In this document: positions 34,893-46,224 of the stretch, one piece after another
Numbering within the stretch: position 1 is the first letter of the stretch
Layout of the letters: every line of letters starts with the position of its first letter
Assembly: GCF_037126465.1 (NCBI RefSeq)
Contig: NW_026999320.1
Span: 434,001-498,000, forward strand
DNA from: Ornithodoros turicata
Taxonomy: Eukaryota > Arthropoda > Arachnida > Ixodida > Argasidae
Direction: 5' to 3'
Length of the DNA: 64,000 nucleotides
Translations under genes and position numbers: made by a program
The notes under the pieces: generated by a model
What the model saw: the letters and a program-made list of their open reading frames with translations, nothing else
Told to the model about the DNA's origin: nothing
The model's database searches: none

Positions 34893-35248
34893 CAAAAGCA
34901 ATGTTATGTTGCTCCTTTTCAACAGTTTTTTGTGTTCCTTGCTTTCCTTCTCAGTTGATTTCAGCTTGGTACGTAGCTCTTTCACTTTTTGACTGCAGCC
35001 GCCTGCACTTTCGTGCCAGAGTGTCAAGCTTTGTGCAGTACTGCTTGATTTTCTTCACTGTCAGATGTGTTTGCACTGAAATAGTTCGATATTTCGAGGG
35101 CCCGGTTTGAAGTACGCTTTCTGTGCTTTCAGGGTTCGGCATGTCACTGCCTGCATAAGAATCGCTGGTGTCCAGACTTGCGCACTCAGGATTTCTGTTT
35201 TCGTCTCGTTCTTGGAGTGGCTGTCGCTTGGGCGTTGCCGATGGGCTC
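34893..35248 (-). CDS. P-like transposase exon 3 (linker and coiled coil, frameshifted)
   Basis: Acceptor CACACAG at 35,249. Ser/Pro-rich linker, then a basic coiled-coil segment (LTVKKIKQYCTKLDTLARK). In a run of five A on the coding strand (34,986-34,990) one extra base shifts the frame; the downstream frame continues as KELRTKLKSTEKESKEHKK and ends at GTATGG in the phase needed by exon 4. Sequencing error or real mutation cannot be told apart here. Confidence 0.85.
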
Positions 35249-35318
35249 CTGTGTGATCACCGCTCAATAATGACCACTGCAACGAAAAAAAAGGAAGGGA
35301 GAAAAACGAGAACCTTAC

Positions 35319-35544
35319 CGCTTCCTCTTCGTTGGTTTGCGGATGCCCTCTGACCTCGGTTTGGGTGCCCTCCGCGGTTTCTTTTGACATGGTTGTTTAT
35401 AGCTAGGGTACTCCGGGAACACTGAGGGGACAGCGGTTGTCTTGAGTTTTCGTATCTTGAGCCCTTCCTTATAGTCATCGGGCTTAAAGTGCCGAGAGCA
35501 GACTTGAGATCGGTCACTGGGACACCACAGGCTGTTCCTTTGGC
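35319..35544 (-). CDS. P-like transposase exon 2 (THAP, second half)
   Basis: Starts after TTGAAG and reads through WCPSDRSQVCSRHF, giving Cys58 and His61 of the C2CH finger, then YKEGLKIRKLK and the THAP end motif AVPSVF (about residues 80-85). A basic tail (KKPRRAPKPR, KPTKRKR) may be a nuclear signal. Donor GTAAGG, phase 2. Confidence 0.9.
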
Positions 35545-35635
35545 CTTCAATTGAAGAAAATATCATGAGCGGCAGGCTAAGGAACACGAGTGCTTTTTAT
35601 ATTTGAAAAAAAAAAAAAAGGCACGGGGTACTTAC

Positions 35636-35762
35636 CAGACCTTGAAATCGCACGGATCCAGTCCTCGCGAATACCAGACGACGGAAACTCGTGAAAAGAT
35701 ACCTTTTCCTTTCCGAGCTTATTCCCATCAGATTTACAAATGGGGACGCAACAGTATACCAT
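35636..35762 (-). CDS. P-like transposase exon 1 (THAP, first half)
   Basis: The ATG at 35,762 follows a clean start context and gives MVYCCVPICKSDG, the first Cys pair of the C2CH THAP finger, with FHEFPSS and WIRAISR as in other THAP domains. The exon ends at a GTAAGT donor, phase 1. Confidence 0.9.
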
Positions 35763-36715
35763 GGCTCTATGTACAATTAAACGAATCGCGTCCAACGCAG
35801 CGTCCACATGACACCAAACGATCGTAAACACGCACTCGAAAGCACCATGTGCTTGCCATGTGGGTTCCGCGCAGGAGAAAATCTGCAGTGGGCTCCGAGC
35901 GCCACCCTCACGTGCTGCGGCGAAATTAGGAACTCCCTCCCCGGCGTAGGAGAAGGTCGCCGTCGGTAGGTCTTCTCTTTATTTAGTAGGTCCTGCTTCG
36001 CAGCTTTGCTGACCGTTTCGCGAACGGCTTGAAGTGATAATCCATTTGGACTTGCTTACATAATGAGGGACGCTAATTGGGGAGACGGAACTTAGCAATA
36101 CCCTTGCTGGAAATAGTCCAATTCAAAAGAGCCCAGAAATCTCATTCGGTTTAAGTGGATATCACATTTACAATTCTCATTGAAAGGAGCCAAAATTTCC
36201 CATTCCGAATCGACAATTTTGGACAAATACCATATTGAAAACTACTGGAATTTAGTGGTTTTCAAAGAGAAATCACTGTAATTGTCAATGGGGATGAAGT
36301 GGAACCACGCTTAATCACACCCATTGGAGGCCAGTCTAGTTTACCATTGGCCAATGTGCTGTAGCCCAGATTTTCCCATTAAAGTCACATGGAAATTCTC
36401 ATTGACGATTCACCTTTTGAATGTGTAATAACATTCGATTCTGCTGCATCGAATGAGCAGAACGCATGTTTTTGCTGTAGAAAGGAGTTACACTAGATGC
36501 CGTTTCTGCGTGCACATTTATTTCTTCACACATCACAATACAGTAAATATTAAAATATTATAAGTGGGACATATAAAGGTGAAAGTTATTTCAAATGTTT
36601 CAAATGCTCAAAAGTGTGAATATTCACCAATCAGTTAAAAATCGCTAGCAAGACAGTGAACAACAAGAGTAAAAACTCGATTCAGCACTTACATGTTTTG
36701 AAAGCATAGTGTCCA

Positions 36716-39700
36716 TCACCAACACACACAAAATATATCCACAATCAGTAACGTCATAGTGATGTGTCCCCAACGTCCGTACAGCGTCGACGAACAAAAC
36801 AGAAGGTCTTGAAGCACTCTACCATCATGGTCTTCTGTGCTTCGTAGGTGATTCGCGATGTCCCGTCCAGCTTGCGTTTCATGCGTGAAAACTAATCCAA
36901 TCCAACTTCGGTAAGATTCCGTTCTGGCCACCTGCTGAAAAATGCCTATGCCAGCTGCGTCGCACCAGCCTAACCTTCGAGAAACACATTTTTTAAAAGA
37001 TACACAAGAACAGCAGCATGTCAGTGTGAGTGGGTGTCAAATATATTACATACCGTTGCTCACAGCGCGGGAGGTAGCACTGACTGCACATTTCGCTCTC
37101 CTCCCATCATCGCCCAGGGAACACATGGTAGTCAACTAGACGTCCAGACCTGTTCTAGCCCTAGACTTTAGGGATAGTGCCCAAACTAGACGTTGACTAG
37201 ACGTCTAAAAGTCTTACCATTATTTAGACGTCTAAAATTAGTGATTTACTAGACATCTTGTAGACATTTAGTAATTGACGTGTAATTGTAGACGTCTTGT
37301 AGCTGGCCTTGTATGTACCACATATTAGAAATCATCAAGATTTTTGTTTTATTAGCTTTTTAAGAGGTGTAAACATATTCACACATCAAATACAGTCACT
37401 ATATTATAAGAGGTGGTTCTAAGCTTAGCTTTCAGGCTTACAAAACTGAAGTTCAATTGTTACAAAACATATGCAGGAAACTGAATTACTTGATGGCAGA
37501 GTTAACATAATTGTGGTGTTCAAGTTGTCCGTGAACCGGCCCTGGTGAGTGAGTCTGTTCGCCTTCTGATCCCGAGATCGCTGGTTCGAACCCGGCCAAA
37601 AACAGCAGCAACTTAGTGCCAGGATACAGGTTGCTTAGACATGCCATCTTCCACAAGGGACATTAAATACGGTGTGTTGTGTGGTGAGCTTTCATTGCAC
37701 ATTTAAGGACACTCAGGTGGGCAATCCACAGACCGACTGCTGTGGTGTCGCTCATGATCTCAGTTGTCTCGCAATGTAAACCCCAATTGTTATTAAGTCT
37801 TCCATGCTGGTATTTGTCCACAAGAGTCGTCACAAGAAATCTAAAAAATGTAGCCAAATGCAGAAAGAGAACTGGAATTAGGAGGGCCATCCAAAAATAA
37901 GTTTCCCGATATTTGTTATTCAAAGGAAACACCACTAGGACAAACTGAATGGTGTAGTAGTTGGGTGTGACATCCCGGCACTGCAGATGTTGGTTAATGA
38001 AGTGCCGTTCACCTAATGTGTCAGGCATTCAAGCATGGATGTAATATTTCCGAGTACGTCTGACTATCCTAGTATGGAAGAGTTATCCTATTTTTCGTTA
38101 AAGAATAAAAGAGTGAAAGAGTACTTTAGAGAATATCCACTGACAGTTAACACCTGTTTATACAAAACACTTTACAGGCATTGAAATGGTGTGTCCTCTA
38201 TACAGGGTCGTGAAAATCTGCACAATGAACAGTACAGTGGGAGATCAGCTATAACACCACGAAACGACGTTTCTTTTCTGAAATTCCGAGAATTGTTAAC
38301 GGAGACTGGCGGGTCACTGGTACTGCACTCTGATACTAATGAGAACAAATTTCCTTCAGCATGGTCAACGAAAGTTATGCGAGATGGGGGCCACATTTGC
38401 TCAGTAACGTTTGTAAAGAGCAACGAATGAATGCTGCTTGCATTTTCCTTCAATGGTATCAAGACAATTTTACTTAATGAAACCTGGATGCAATGACAAT
38501 TTTTATTAATGAAATCTGGATGCATTATGCAAGTGCTGAGACAAAATACCATAGGAAGTCATGGTGGGTGCCCGGTGAAAGCATTCTGAAGGAGGTCAAA
38601 CTCGCGTTTTCGTCCTGAAAGGCTATGCCGACAATGTTTTAGGACTATCATTGTGTGCAACTTGTAGATTATCTCACAAGCACAATGACAGTAAATGCAG
38701 ATGTACTGCGAGATCCTGGGAAAGTGTCAAAATACGATGAAACCAAAACGCACAGGACTTGGAAGGGTGTAGTACAACCACGTCAACGCTGTCTGCACTT
38801 GTCTTGAAAGACTCGGGATTTGTTCCAGAAATTCATCTGGAAATTTGCCAAAGAGAGAAAAAGTACACAAGCGAGCTGGTACAACGTTGAAATAGGAAGC
38901 ATCACCTTGAGCATGAGGAGAATGAAGTATACAGGAGACACACAAACGTGAGTTTCCTTTTCGTGGGCTTCCTGTATACTTCGTTCTCGTCGTGCTCAAG
39001 GTGATGATTCCTACTTCAATGAAAATTTGCCCAATCTGCTGTTCCATCTTCCTCTCAAAGCACCCCTCGGCAGTCACCAATTCGCAAGTGATCATGAAAC
39101 ACAAATTGATCAGGTGAAATGCAAAGTGAATGCCTCACTTTGTAAACAGGGCATAGCATGGCACAGACAACGTATTGAATACTTGGTATCACAGTATCAA
39201 AAATGTTCAGCTAAATAAGGTGACTGTGTTAGGGAGTAACGTTGAGCTCTAATCTGTACATAATTTGTTTCAATGTTGTGCTATAGGTTTATTATTTTGA
39301 TCACAGCAGAGGAACTTTTGTTGGATGATCCTCATACATGAAGGAAATTCCTTATTCTCTTACTTTCCATCACACGTGTGTGGAGCAGCAAGTACAATCT
39401 GTTTGCAAATGATCATACTGAGGTAATAAAACTGGACTCTGCAACAACCTTCAGAAACTATGCAAGGAATGGACCACATTAACTTTGTCCAATTATATTA
39501 TGACCAAATGGATAGTATGTAGTCTTTCATGTTATGTGAGTTGTATGCCCATATATTGTAACAAAAGATCAGTCAAATGAAGGCAGTCTGACTGAGGTAT
39601 GTAGATAATTTAAATAATGTCCATACATATGATGATCCGAGTGTTTTTGGCTCACTGACATGCATATACACTGACAGCATCCGCAACTAGAAGACATTAC

Positions 39701-42700
39701 CAGAATCTAAGTGCTGTGAAGTAATATTTTATTTTACTGAATATATATCTTTTTTTCTTAACGGAAGCCCGCATTTGTTCGGGGCAATGTTTTTTGAACT
39801 AGCGTTCCTGATGGCGTTACCGTTGCTGGTAAATGTAAATTTTGTACGACGTAACTCCCCTGCACCAACACCTTAGCACCAACTGCTACACCAACTTAAA
39901 GAAATCAGCAACTAAATTATTGAATCACTGAAACGTCAATAAAAAAGTCGACGACGCCGACGAATCGTGCAGCGCAGCACTATAAACCGTAGCTCCACAA
40001 ACACAGAAGCACTTTGCACGTACTGTGGGCAGCAGATAGCAGATGTTTGTTTACTGCACATAACATTTTCCCACAAGCTACATAGCAGCAGTAAAATGGA
40101 ATCTGACGTGACTCAGGGATTTCAGGACACTTCAAAAAATCTTGAAACTGCCCATGGTATCTCTTTGAAACCGCTGAACAGGCAATGCGCTACATATTAG
40201 GCACACCTGTAGCTCAGTAGCAAAGGCACTGATAAAATGTTTGCAAAAAGAACAGCGATTTTCAACACACACATCACAAAATACGACACTCGTCGCTGCA
40301 ACGAACAACGATGGCGATGGCATGATGATGATGATGTTGGTGTCACTTCCGCTGGATTGGCATATGTGTTATTTAACATTTAACCTCCACCACCCAATTA
40401 TAATGAACGGCCACGGAAATTAAAGTATTACAAAAAATAAGTACTCAAAAAGCACGAGCTAAAGCAATGGCAATGACGTCTGCCCGTCTACCCAATCACC
40501 ATCCATCATCCATCCATCCAACCAGTTCGAACCAGTTCAGTTTCAACGGTTGAAACTTCAAACTTTCCGGACGCTCAACGGGTAGCAGTTGGGGTCTTCG
40601 CGGCTGCATTCCACTGGTTGTTATACGAAAATCTTTCGAAGTTCTAATCTCCCGCGCGTTTCGTCTTGCAATTTTTGAGCATAGCGAGAACGTACGTCGT
40701 GCTGTCCAGTGATAAAAGCTGTTGAGCGGAGCTCGCAGAGTACTGTGGTGGACAACGTTTCTTTGTTCTCTGGCTTTCAAGTTTAAGGGGTGAGTTCACT
40801 CTTCATTAAAGTATGTGCCTGTTTCTGTACACCAAATCGCATGTAGTAGATATGCGTGCCATAATATCGGAATATCGTTTCCTCTATTTCGGCTTCGTAT
40901 CACCGATTGAAGCATATTGGAAGTGTGGGTTGACCTGACTGCACTTGCATTCAAAGTAGTGATTAACGTTGTATGTTCGGCAGTACAACGTTTCATTAAG
41001 TGCCTTGGTTCGTCTTGGTGCTAAAACAAATACGGTATCACTAATTAATCATCGAGATTCACGAGTTTTCGATGACTGTTGAAGTCTTGAGTAAACGAAA
41101 GTCGACAGTTACGGTTTGCAGGGCGGACATGCCGGAACATAAATGCTGGTTAGTTCATTGTCCTGTCAACCCGACTTCGGTTGTTGCATTTTTCGTTGGT
41201 AGTGAAACTACACACTGAAAATTTTGCGCAAGTACTTTTGTTTGCATATCATGGTTTCATAGCAACTGAATTTTTCTCTTTATAGGTGCTTGGACTATCT
41301 TGCATCGGTGGATATGAAAATAGTGGTAACCTACCCTACGAAACAGCTATTTGCACATAAGCTTAACAGTTCCCTGTGAGGTGAGGGGAAGCAGTTGTCT
41401 CTGACGTGTGACTGTGTTGTCCTCCAATGTTCCTGATGTTCGATGTGCCCCCGAATCTTACTCTGGAGGGAGCCTCTTTAAATTTTTTGCAAATACAGTT
41501 GGTGGAAGACTCTAACTGCTTTCTATTCACATGGTTTCGAACTTTTTTTCAGATGCTGTGAAAGTCAGCAGGGAAGTGCGATGTAGAAGAAACGACTGCC
41601 AGAAGCTTGCTAAAGAACCGCACAACATGTGTGAGCAGCAGACAAAATATTCATCAAACGGTACAAAACTAGTATTTTTGTGCTTTGTCGTTTTGAGACA
41701 TCCTTGGTATTGTATGGAGAACAGCGTGACTATGTCATTCCGTCTTACTTCACCCAAACAGCTATCTGGTAGTAGTGCAAGATTTGAGTTCCTAAAAGGT
41801 TTATTCACTGAAGTCACCTCAGCGCCATACTATAGGTCCCTCAATGTTTAGTCCTTGCATTTGTTCGCTGCATTATGCTTTTTAGGTGACGATTAACATA
41901 AAAAAATATGGAAATTGCTTGGATATTCTACAAATCACAGAGCAACAAGTTTTAAACACCAGATATGCGGTGAGTATAATATGGGTAACAGCTTGACTGA
42001 AATCTACAATAGGGCCGAGATCTACCAAGGCCGATGGCAGCAAATCTGCCTGCTAGCGACAGTGGCGGTCTCCTGCGGATGATGTCATGTGAATAAACTT
42101 GTATACTACTTGTACGTACTTATAATATTTGACGTGGTGATACAGGTTTTGCTTTGTATTGTCTTTTATAATATACACAGTGTTTATTTTTATCCTGTAC
42201 AGAATTTTTGCACCAAAGTTATGAGAGCAGCACAGATGTTGTTTTAGCGTAATGCAGTGATGGACGTGCTGCGCCAATCATGGAGTGCTTAGCAGTCGCC
42301 TGCTCGACCAGGTAAGGTTGTGTGTCACGAGAAAACGCCTGTCACATTGATGTACTTTAACAGCGACAGCTGTTACATCCTCATTTCCCTGAGATCCTGG
42401 CAGCGTCCGCTAGAGCCCTGCGCAGATAAGATTTTTAGCATCTGCGTGCACATTATCCGATCCGCACCGTTGCATACGCAACCGTTTAGATCCGCACGTT
42501 TCGAAGGACGCGTAAACACAGCCGGAAGAATGTTGGTATAATTTCGGATGTCTCCATGCTCTCATGGAAGGACTCACGCCAAAATGCCTTCTCTCCTGTC
42601 TTGGCCGTGCATGGTTAAAGGTGAACCCGGGCATGCGCTCGCTGTCGGTGCGCAATACAAATAAATTGCTAGTAGAAAAATTACAGCATGCGGTATATCC

Positions 42701-44090
42701 GCATCTGACCTCGAGCCATCCGATCCGCACACTGCAGAAAGTGATAAATTCTTGTCCGAATCCGCAAGTATCTTACAGATATCCGCTTCCATCCACAGAT
42801 GGTGCAGGGCTCTAGCGTCCACATCAGGTAGTGACGCGCAAACAGATTTTCAGCTGTTGCTGCAATTTGTGTTGTGTAGCTGTAACAGTTCTGTGATTTT
42901 TGTACGTGCAGCTTCTTTTCTTTGTGTCTCTCAGATCAGTGTTGATACAGCTTTTACTCTTATGTGGCCAGACAAGCATCCCGTGAAAGAGTGTGCATAG
43001 CCACTAAACAAACTAGTTAGAACTAGCAGGCTACATGATGCTTTCTGACATGTTTTGTTCTATTTTCTAGCCACAGTGAGTCATTGGAGGCAGTGCTGCA
43101 GCGCCAACAATCACTCATTGGAAGAAAGGAATGAGGTGGCCATCAACACCCTCCTGCCAGTTCAACACTCCTCAGTCAAAACACAAGATGCCTGCTTGGC
43201 GGCAAAGTCAATCCAGTCAATCCAGACAGAGTTTTGTACCGTAGACTTCGTGTGTGGTTTACTGCAAATAAATTGACTGAGATAAATACTGAGATCCGTG
43301 TTGCTATCAATTATATCACATTTCTGCATGAATGCATGCCAAGACGGTAGCAGGACTAGTCATGGTCTAAAATAGGTCTAAAGGTGGCTAAAGTAAGGTA
43401 CAGGAAATGTATAACCCTAGACCTGTCGCCTGAATGGAGGGATAAAATTGGTCTAGCTGTAGACTTCATGTCTAATACATGGTTAAGTGTCTGACCCTGT
43501 TCCAGACATCCAGGTCAAAAGAATGTCTAAATCACGGCTAAGTACATAGACATCGGATGTCTAGGGCTAGATGGCTAGGTGGCGTAACGTTAGACGTGTT
43601 ATTTGACGTCTAGTGGACGGATACTAGACATTTGGTCTAATTGCCTAGACATTCTATAGACATTCCTTATCTCTTTTTTTAGATGTCATTTAGACGTTTA
43701 CTAGCCCACCATGTGCTCCCTGGGCGGTTGTAATGCCTACGAACAGGGATAAAAACATGTGAGACTGTGTAGAAAGAACGGGTATGTTTATAACATCGAT
43801 TACATACCTTACAAAGGGGAAAAAATCCTCAAAATGATGCCCGAAATACGCCAACTGCTTGTGAACCACGGCGGGACAAGCCGCGCATCCGAACACCTCG
43901 GCATTCCGTAACAGACTGACGAATCCGTTGAAGATTTGAGGAAACGCATGGACTTCCGTGCACTGGAATGTTATACGAATGGAGAAACAATAGCTTAAAG
44001 TGATAGGTGCGTATGAACTTACCGTGGCACATGTGCTTTTGAGTATATGTTCACGAACATTTGAAATAACGTAGCGAACTATTTTCAACG
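36716..44090 (-). CDS. Unidentified spliced gene in the CTGCTGGAAATA element
   Basis: Minus-strand exons at 44,090-44,023 (ending GCCACG/GTAAGT), 43,962-43,808 (donor GTATGT), a third exon made of 43,736-43,725 plus 37,112-37,054 that is split by a 6.6-kb element, and a last exon from about 36,950. Phases agree for the first three. The product contains IVRYVISNVREHILKSTCAT, CTEVHAFPQIFNGF and FGCAACPAVVHKQLAYFGHH, with two CxxC-like pairs. I recognise no family. The true 5' end is unclear; an open frame extends upstream of 44,090. It is a candidate transposase for the surrounding element, by position only. Confidence 0.5.
37132..37310. repeat. TAGACGTCTA subterminal array, left
   Basis: About ten variants of AGACGTCTA, CTAGACGT and GTAGACAT in under 180 bp. 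Such arrays near transposon ends often bind transposase; that role is inference. Confidence 0.75.
37539..37797 (+). mobile_element. tRNA-derived SINE copy
   Basis: Head GTTCGCCTTCTGATCCCGAG and B box GGTTCGAACCCGG, then a body with GACCGACTGCTGTGGTGTCG and the tail GTCTCGCAATGTAAACCCC. This is the clearest copy of the window's SINE family. Confidence 0.85.
38888..39022. repeat. Inverted repeat/hairpin
   Basis: GAA(A/G)TAGGAA...CACCTTGAGCA...GAAGTATACAGGA at 38,888-38,940 is repeated inverted at about 38,966-39,020, giving arms of about 50 bp and a short loop. Confidence 0.65.
41553..41660 (+). CDS. Possible small exon in the 6.6-kb element
   Basis: Acceptor ACTTTTTTTCAG and donor ACG/GTACAA flank 108 nt with an open frame reading AVKVSREVRCRRNDCQKL then EPHNMCEQQTKYSS. 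Basic with three Cys. No known domain. Partner exons are uncertain; a 3' exon may lie at 43,071-43,290. Confidence 0.3.
42411..42814. mobile_element. hAT-type MITE, 404 bp
   Basis: Ends TAGAGCCCTGC and, inverted, TAGAGCCCTGC, flanked by GCGTCCGC (42,403-42,410) and GCGTCCAC (42,815-42,822), an 8-bp duplication with one mismatch. Subterminal GATCCGCA words repeat. No coding frame. Confidence 0.88.
43071..43290 (+). other. Possible 3' exon with AATAAA
   Basis: A CTAG acceptor-like site at 43,070 is followed by sequence that ends with AATAAA at 43,267-43,272. It may be the end of a plus-strand transcript with the exon at 41,553. The coding frame is not decided. Confidence 0.3.
43380..43700. repeat. 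TAGACGTCTA subterminal array, right
   Basis: Matching array in the opposite end, with GTCTAG, TAGACAT, GACGTCTAG and ATTTAGACGT words over about 320 bp. Confidence 0.75.
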
Positions 44091-44849
44091 CGGACGAGCC
44101 ACTATGCCGAGCGGCACGGAAACGTGTTACAACGAGCCCGCTTCGGACTCTGCCTCTGCGAGCGGCGACATCGGCGAACGCTCAGTTGATTTGTTCGGAA
44201 TAAATTTTCATTTGCTTCATTAATTAATTTATACTATGTCTGATTGTCGTTCAATTTTCGCTTGCAATATATGTCGATACGGTGCGTATTCTGGAGTTTC
44301 ATTTGTTTGAATCGGACGCGTTCCTCGAATTAGTTCTACACGGACGTACGTCGCTCTTCCTAATTATATTATTACTTAATTTGAGAGTGATGATGTACTA
44401 TTGGTCACCACTACGCTCGTTCCTTCAGCAACTGGCTTCTCACTTATTGTATTGGCGGCCATGCAACATGTTGGATCCCACTAAATCAATTGGAAAGCAG
44501 TTTCTCATTGGCACACATTAGCCCAATTCCTCATTCACTCTATTGGTGCAGACTGTAATGCACAACATGTTGGATCTCATTAAATCAATTGGAAGTCAGA
44601 GTTTCTCACTGACGACCATTAAACCATTTCGTTCAATTGGTTCCTTGCTTCGTGACGTGGTCTTCGTCACACAACACGGCAGAGCCCGGTTTCGCGAAGG
44701 CAGCTTCTCTGCTTAACTTCGACTTCAGTCAATGAGAAACAGTCGGCTTTTACACGCTGAACGAATTCGCAGTCTGATTTCTCATTGAATCTCATTAAAA
44801 TTGCGGGGAGAAGTCAATGAGATCATGCCGAGTATTTCCAGCAGGGACC

Positions 44850-45747
44850 GAGCGACCAACTTGTGTCTGATTTTTCATTCTTCGCAATTTGGGTGATTAT
44901 AACATTGTGCACATTTACAGCATGCGGATTAGGCGATACAAATCTATCAAGTAGCTATGCGTGGCATATTACAGAGAAAGCATAGTATTCTGTACCTGTC
45001 TGCTGCAGTCCCAGTTCGAATCACATGAGCAACGAAACTTTATGAGCAACGATAAAGGTAGGAAGGGACATAGTCGCTGGTCATGTCTCCTGTCTATGTT
45101 GGTATCCAGCTTTCTCTTTTACTGCCCACGCGTTGGAGATAGCGAATTTGGGGAACGGAACAACCACTACATTCTGACTATGGCTGGAGACACAGCGCAT
45201 GCTGCACAGCGGCGCACTATCGCTATGACTTCACGTGCCATGCGCCTCACCTCATTTTGAGTATGGGTGCCTGTTTAAGAATAGTGTAACACAAAACAAA
45301 TAAATAAAAAATAAAATAATGAAACGAAGCGGTCTTCTTGCTTGACACATACACTCACGCACACACGTAATAATGGAATGACGATGGAATGGGAAGTTCA
45401 CGGAATGTGTGAACGTTTTCAAGTGCACTGGAAAATGGGCGAACACGGAGTAATCTTGTTCTTCCGTACTGTTTTTGCACTAATGAAAGGCATCAATGAT
45501 TGATATGAGGAGGTTGAAGAGGTTGAATAAGCCCACTTCGCATATGCAAGCATAAAGGTCAGAATGGAAAAACAAGAGGCGCCTGCGACAGATTTGTATC
45601 TGTTCCCGCGGACAGCTTCTGCTTTCAACAATGCATTTTCGAACAATGTACAGGGTGACCTCTTCTATTCCATACATATTTTTATATTATTAACTAATAC
45701 CAATCGTTTGTCTTTCTTTCAATCTTTTTTTCGCCTTGAACCACCAG
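44850..45747. other. No gene recognised
   Basis: Includes an A-rich AATAAATAAAAAATAAAAT run near 45,298. Short ORFs show no domain. The sequence before 45,748 is pyrimidine-rich and ends in an acceptor for the Mutator-like gene. Confidence 0.4.
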
Positions 45748-46089
45748 CAAAACTGTCTATATTGTGGTGAGATACAGTTGTACAAAGAAGTCAGGGTTGG
45801 ACTTATTGTCATTCTGGAGTATCGTTGTTCCAAGTCACCTCTGTGCAGTTTCACTCACTTCGTGTGGACGGAAAAAGTGACCGCCACAAACGACAGCATA
45901 AATCTTCATTTTGCTAGAGGATGCCTTTCCATCGGGATCTGGTACACGCAGGCTCAAGAACTAACATCATCAGTCGGCCTCCCATTCCTGTCACGTAAGC
46001 TCTACCAGAAATGTGAGAATAAAGTTGGGGAAAACCTTCAATCAGCGACATTAGACTCCATGAATAGAGCCGCGGCCGAAAAGGTTTAG
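45748..46089 (+). pseudogene. Mutator-like protein, N-terminal part
   Basis: About 114 codons with CLYCGE and SKSPLCSF Cys pairs, then FARGCLSIGIWYTQ and FLSRKLYQKCENKV. Stops at TAG 46,087-46,089, after which the same frame continues LAKQWKECRDPDGFWNIQVI, showing the stop is a lesion. Confidence 0.65.
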
Positions 46090-46224
46090 CTTGCCAAACA
46101 ATGGAAGGAGTGTCGCGATCCCGACGGCTTTTGGAACATCCAAGTCATTGTACATGGAGGATGGATAGAGCAAGCGATGTTTCGGCCATGGGTACAATGC
46201 CAGTAGCGGGGTGGCTGTCAATGT

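Larger units (their letters stand above)
25500..35762 (-). pseudogene. THAP domain P-element-like transposase gene (nine exons)
   Basis: Minus-strand gene with exons 35,762-35,636, 35,544-35,319, 35,248-34,893, 28,820-28,539, 28,474-28,290, 28,209-28,024, 27,953-27,686, 27,620-26,049 (interrupted) and 25,987-25,500. Splice phases agree at every junction. The product would be about 942 aa: N-terminal THAP zinc finger (about 1-90), a coiled-coil stretch (about 190-236), then the RNase H-like transposase with LILDEM, a FDYCHIMKN motif and TFKYSSDEVESLF, and a C-terminal CxxC region. Function in the family: binding the element ends and DNA cleavage and joining in the nucleus. Two lesions: a 1-nt insertion in an A-run (34,986-34,990) and the LTR insertion in exon 8. 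Related host genes (THAP9) exist, but intact TIRs mark this as a transposon. Confidence 0.9.
25148..35995 (-). mobile_element. P-superfamily (THAP) transposon with nested insertions
   Basis: Terminal inverted repeats begin CAGGACCTACTAAATAAAGA at both ends and match over about 32 bp with one or two differences. They are flanked by a perfect 8-bp target duplication, CTTCGCAG, at 25,140-25,147 and 35,996-36,003; eight bp is the size known for P elements. The interior carries a nine-exon THAP-transposase gene on the minus strand. Removing the two nested insertions (26,126-26,980 and 28,844-34,853) leaves about 3.97 kb, a normal P-element size. Confidence 0.93.
37113..43724. mobile_element. 6.6-kb TIR element with TAGACGTCTA-rich ends
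   Basis: Ends CCCAGGGAACACATGG and, inverted, CCCAGGGAGCACATGG. Directly inside both ends are long stretches of diverged TAGACGTCTA / CTAGACAT words (37,132-37,310 and about 43,380-43,690). CG flanks both sides, which is either a 2-bp duplication or native sequence. Contains a SINE, a hairpin, a hAT MITE and a possible plus-strand transcript, but no recognised transposase. Confidence 0.8.
36101..44847. mobile_element. Putative TIR element with CTGCTGGAAATA ends
   Basis: Left end CCCTTGCTGGAAATAGTCC and right end (inverted) TCCCTGCTGGAAATACTCGG match over about 14 bp. Both subterminal regions, about 350-450 bp each, are full of TCTCATT/CATTGAGAA words (36,140-36,420 and 44,440-44,830). The interior holds a minus-strand spliced gene. 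No certain target duplication. Length without the nested 6.6-kb element is about 2.1 kb. Confidence 0.6.
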
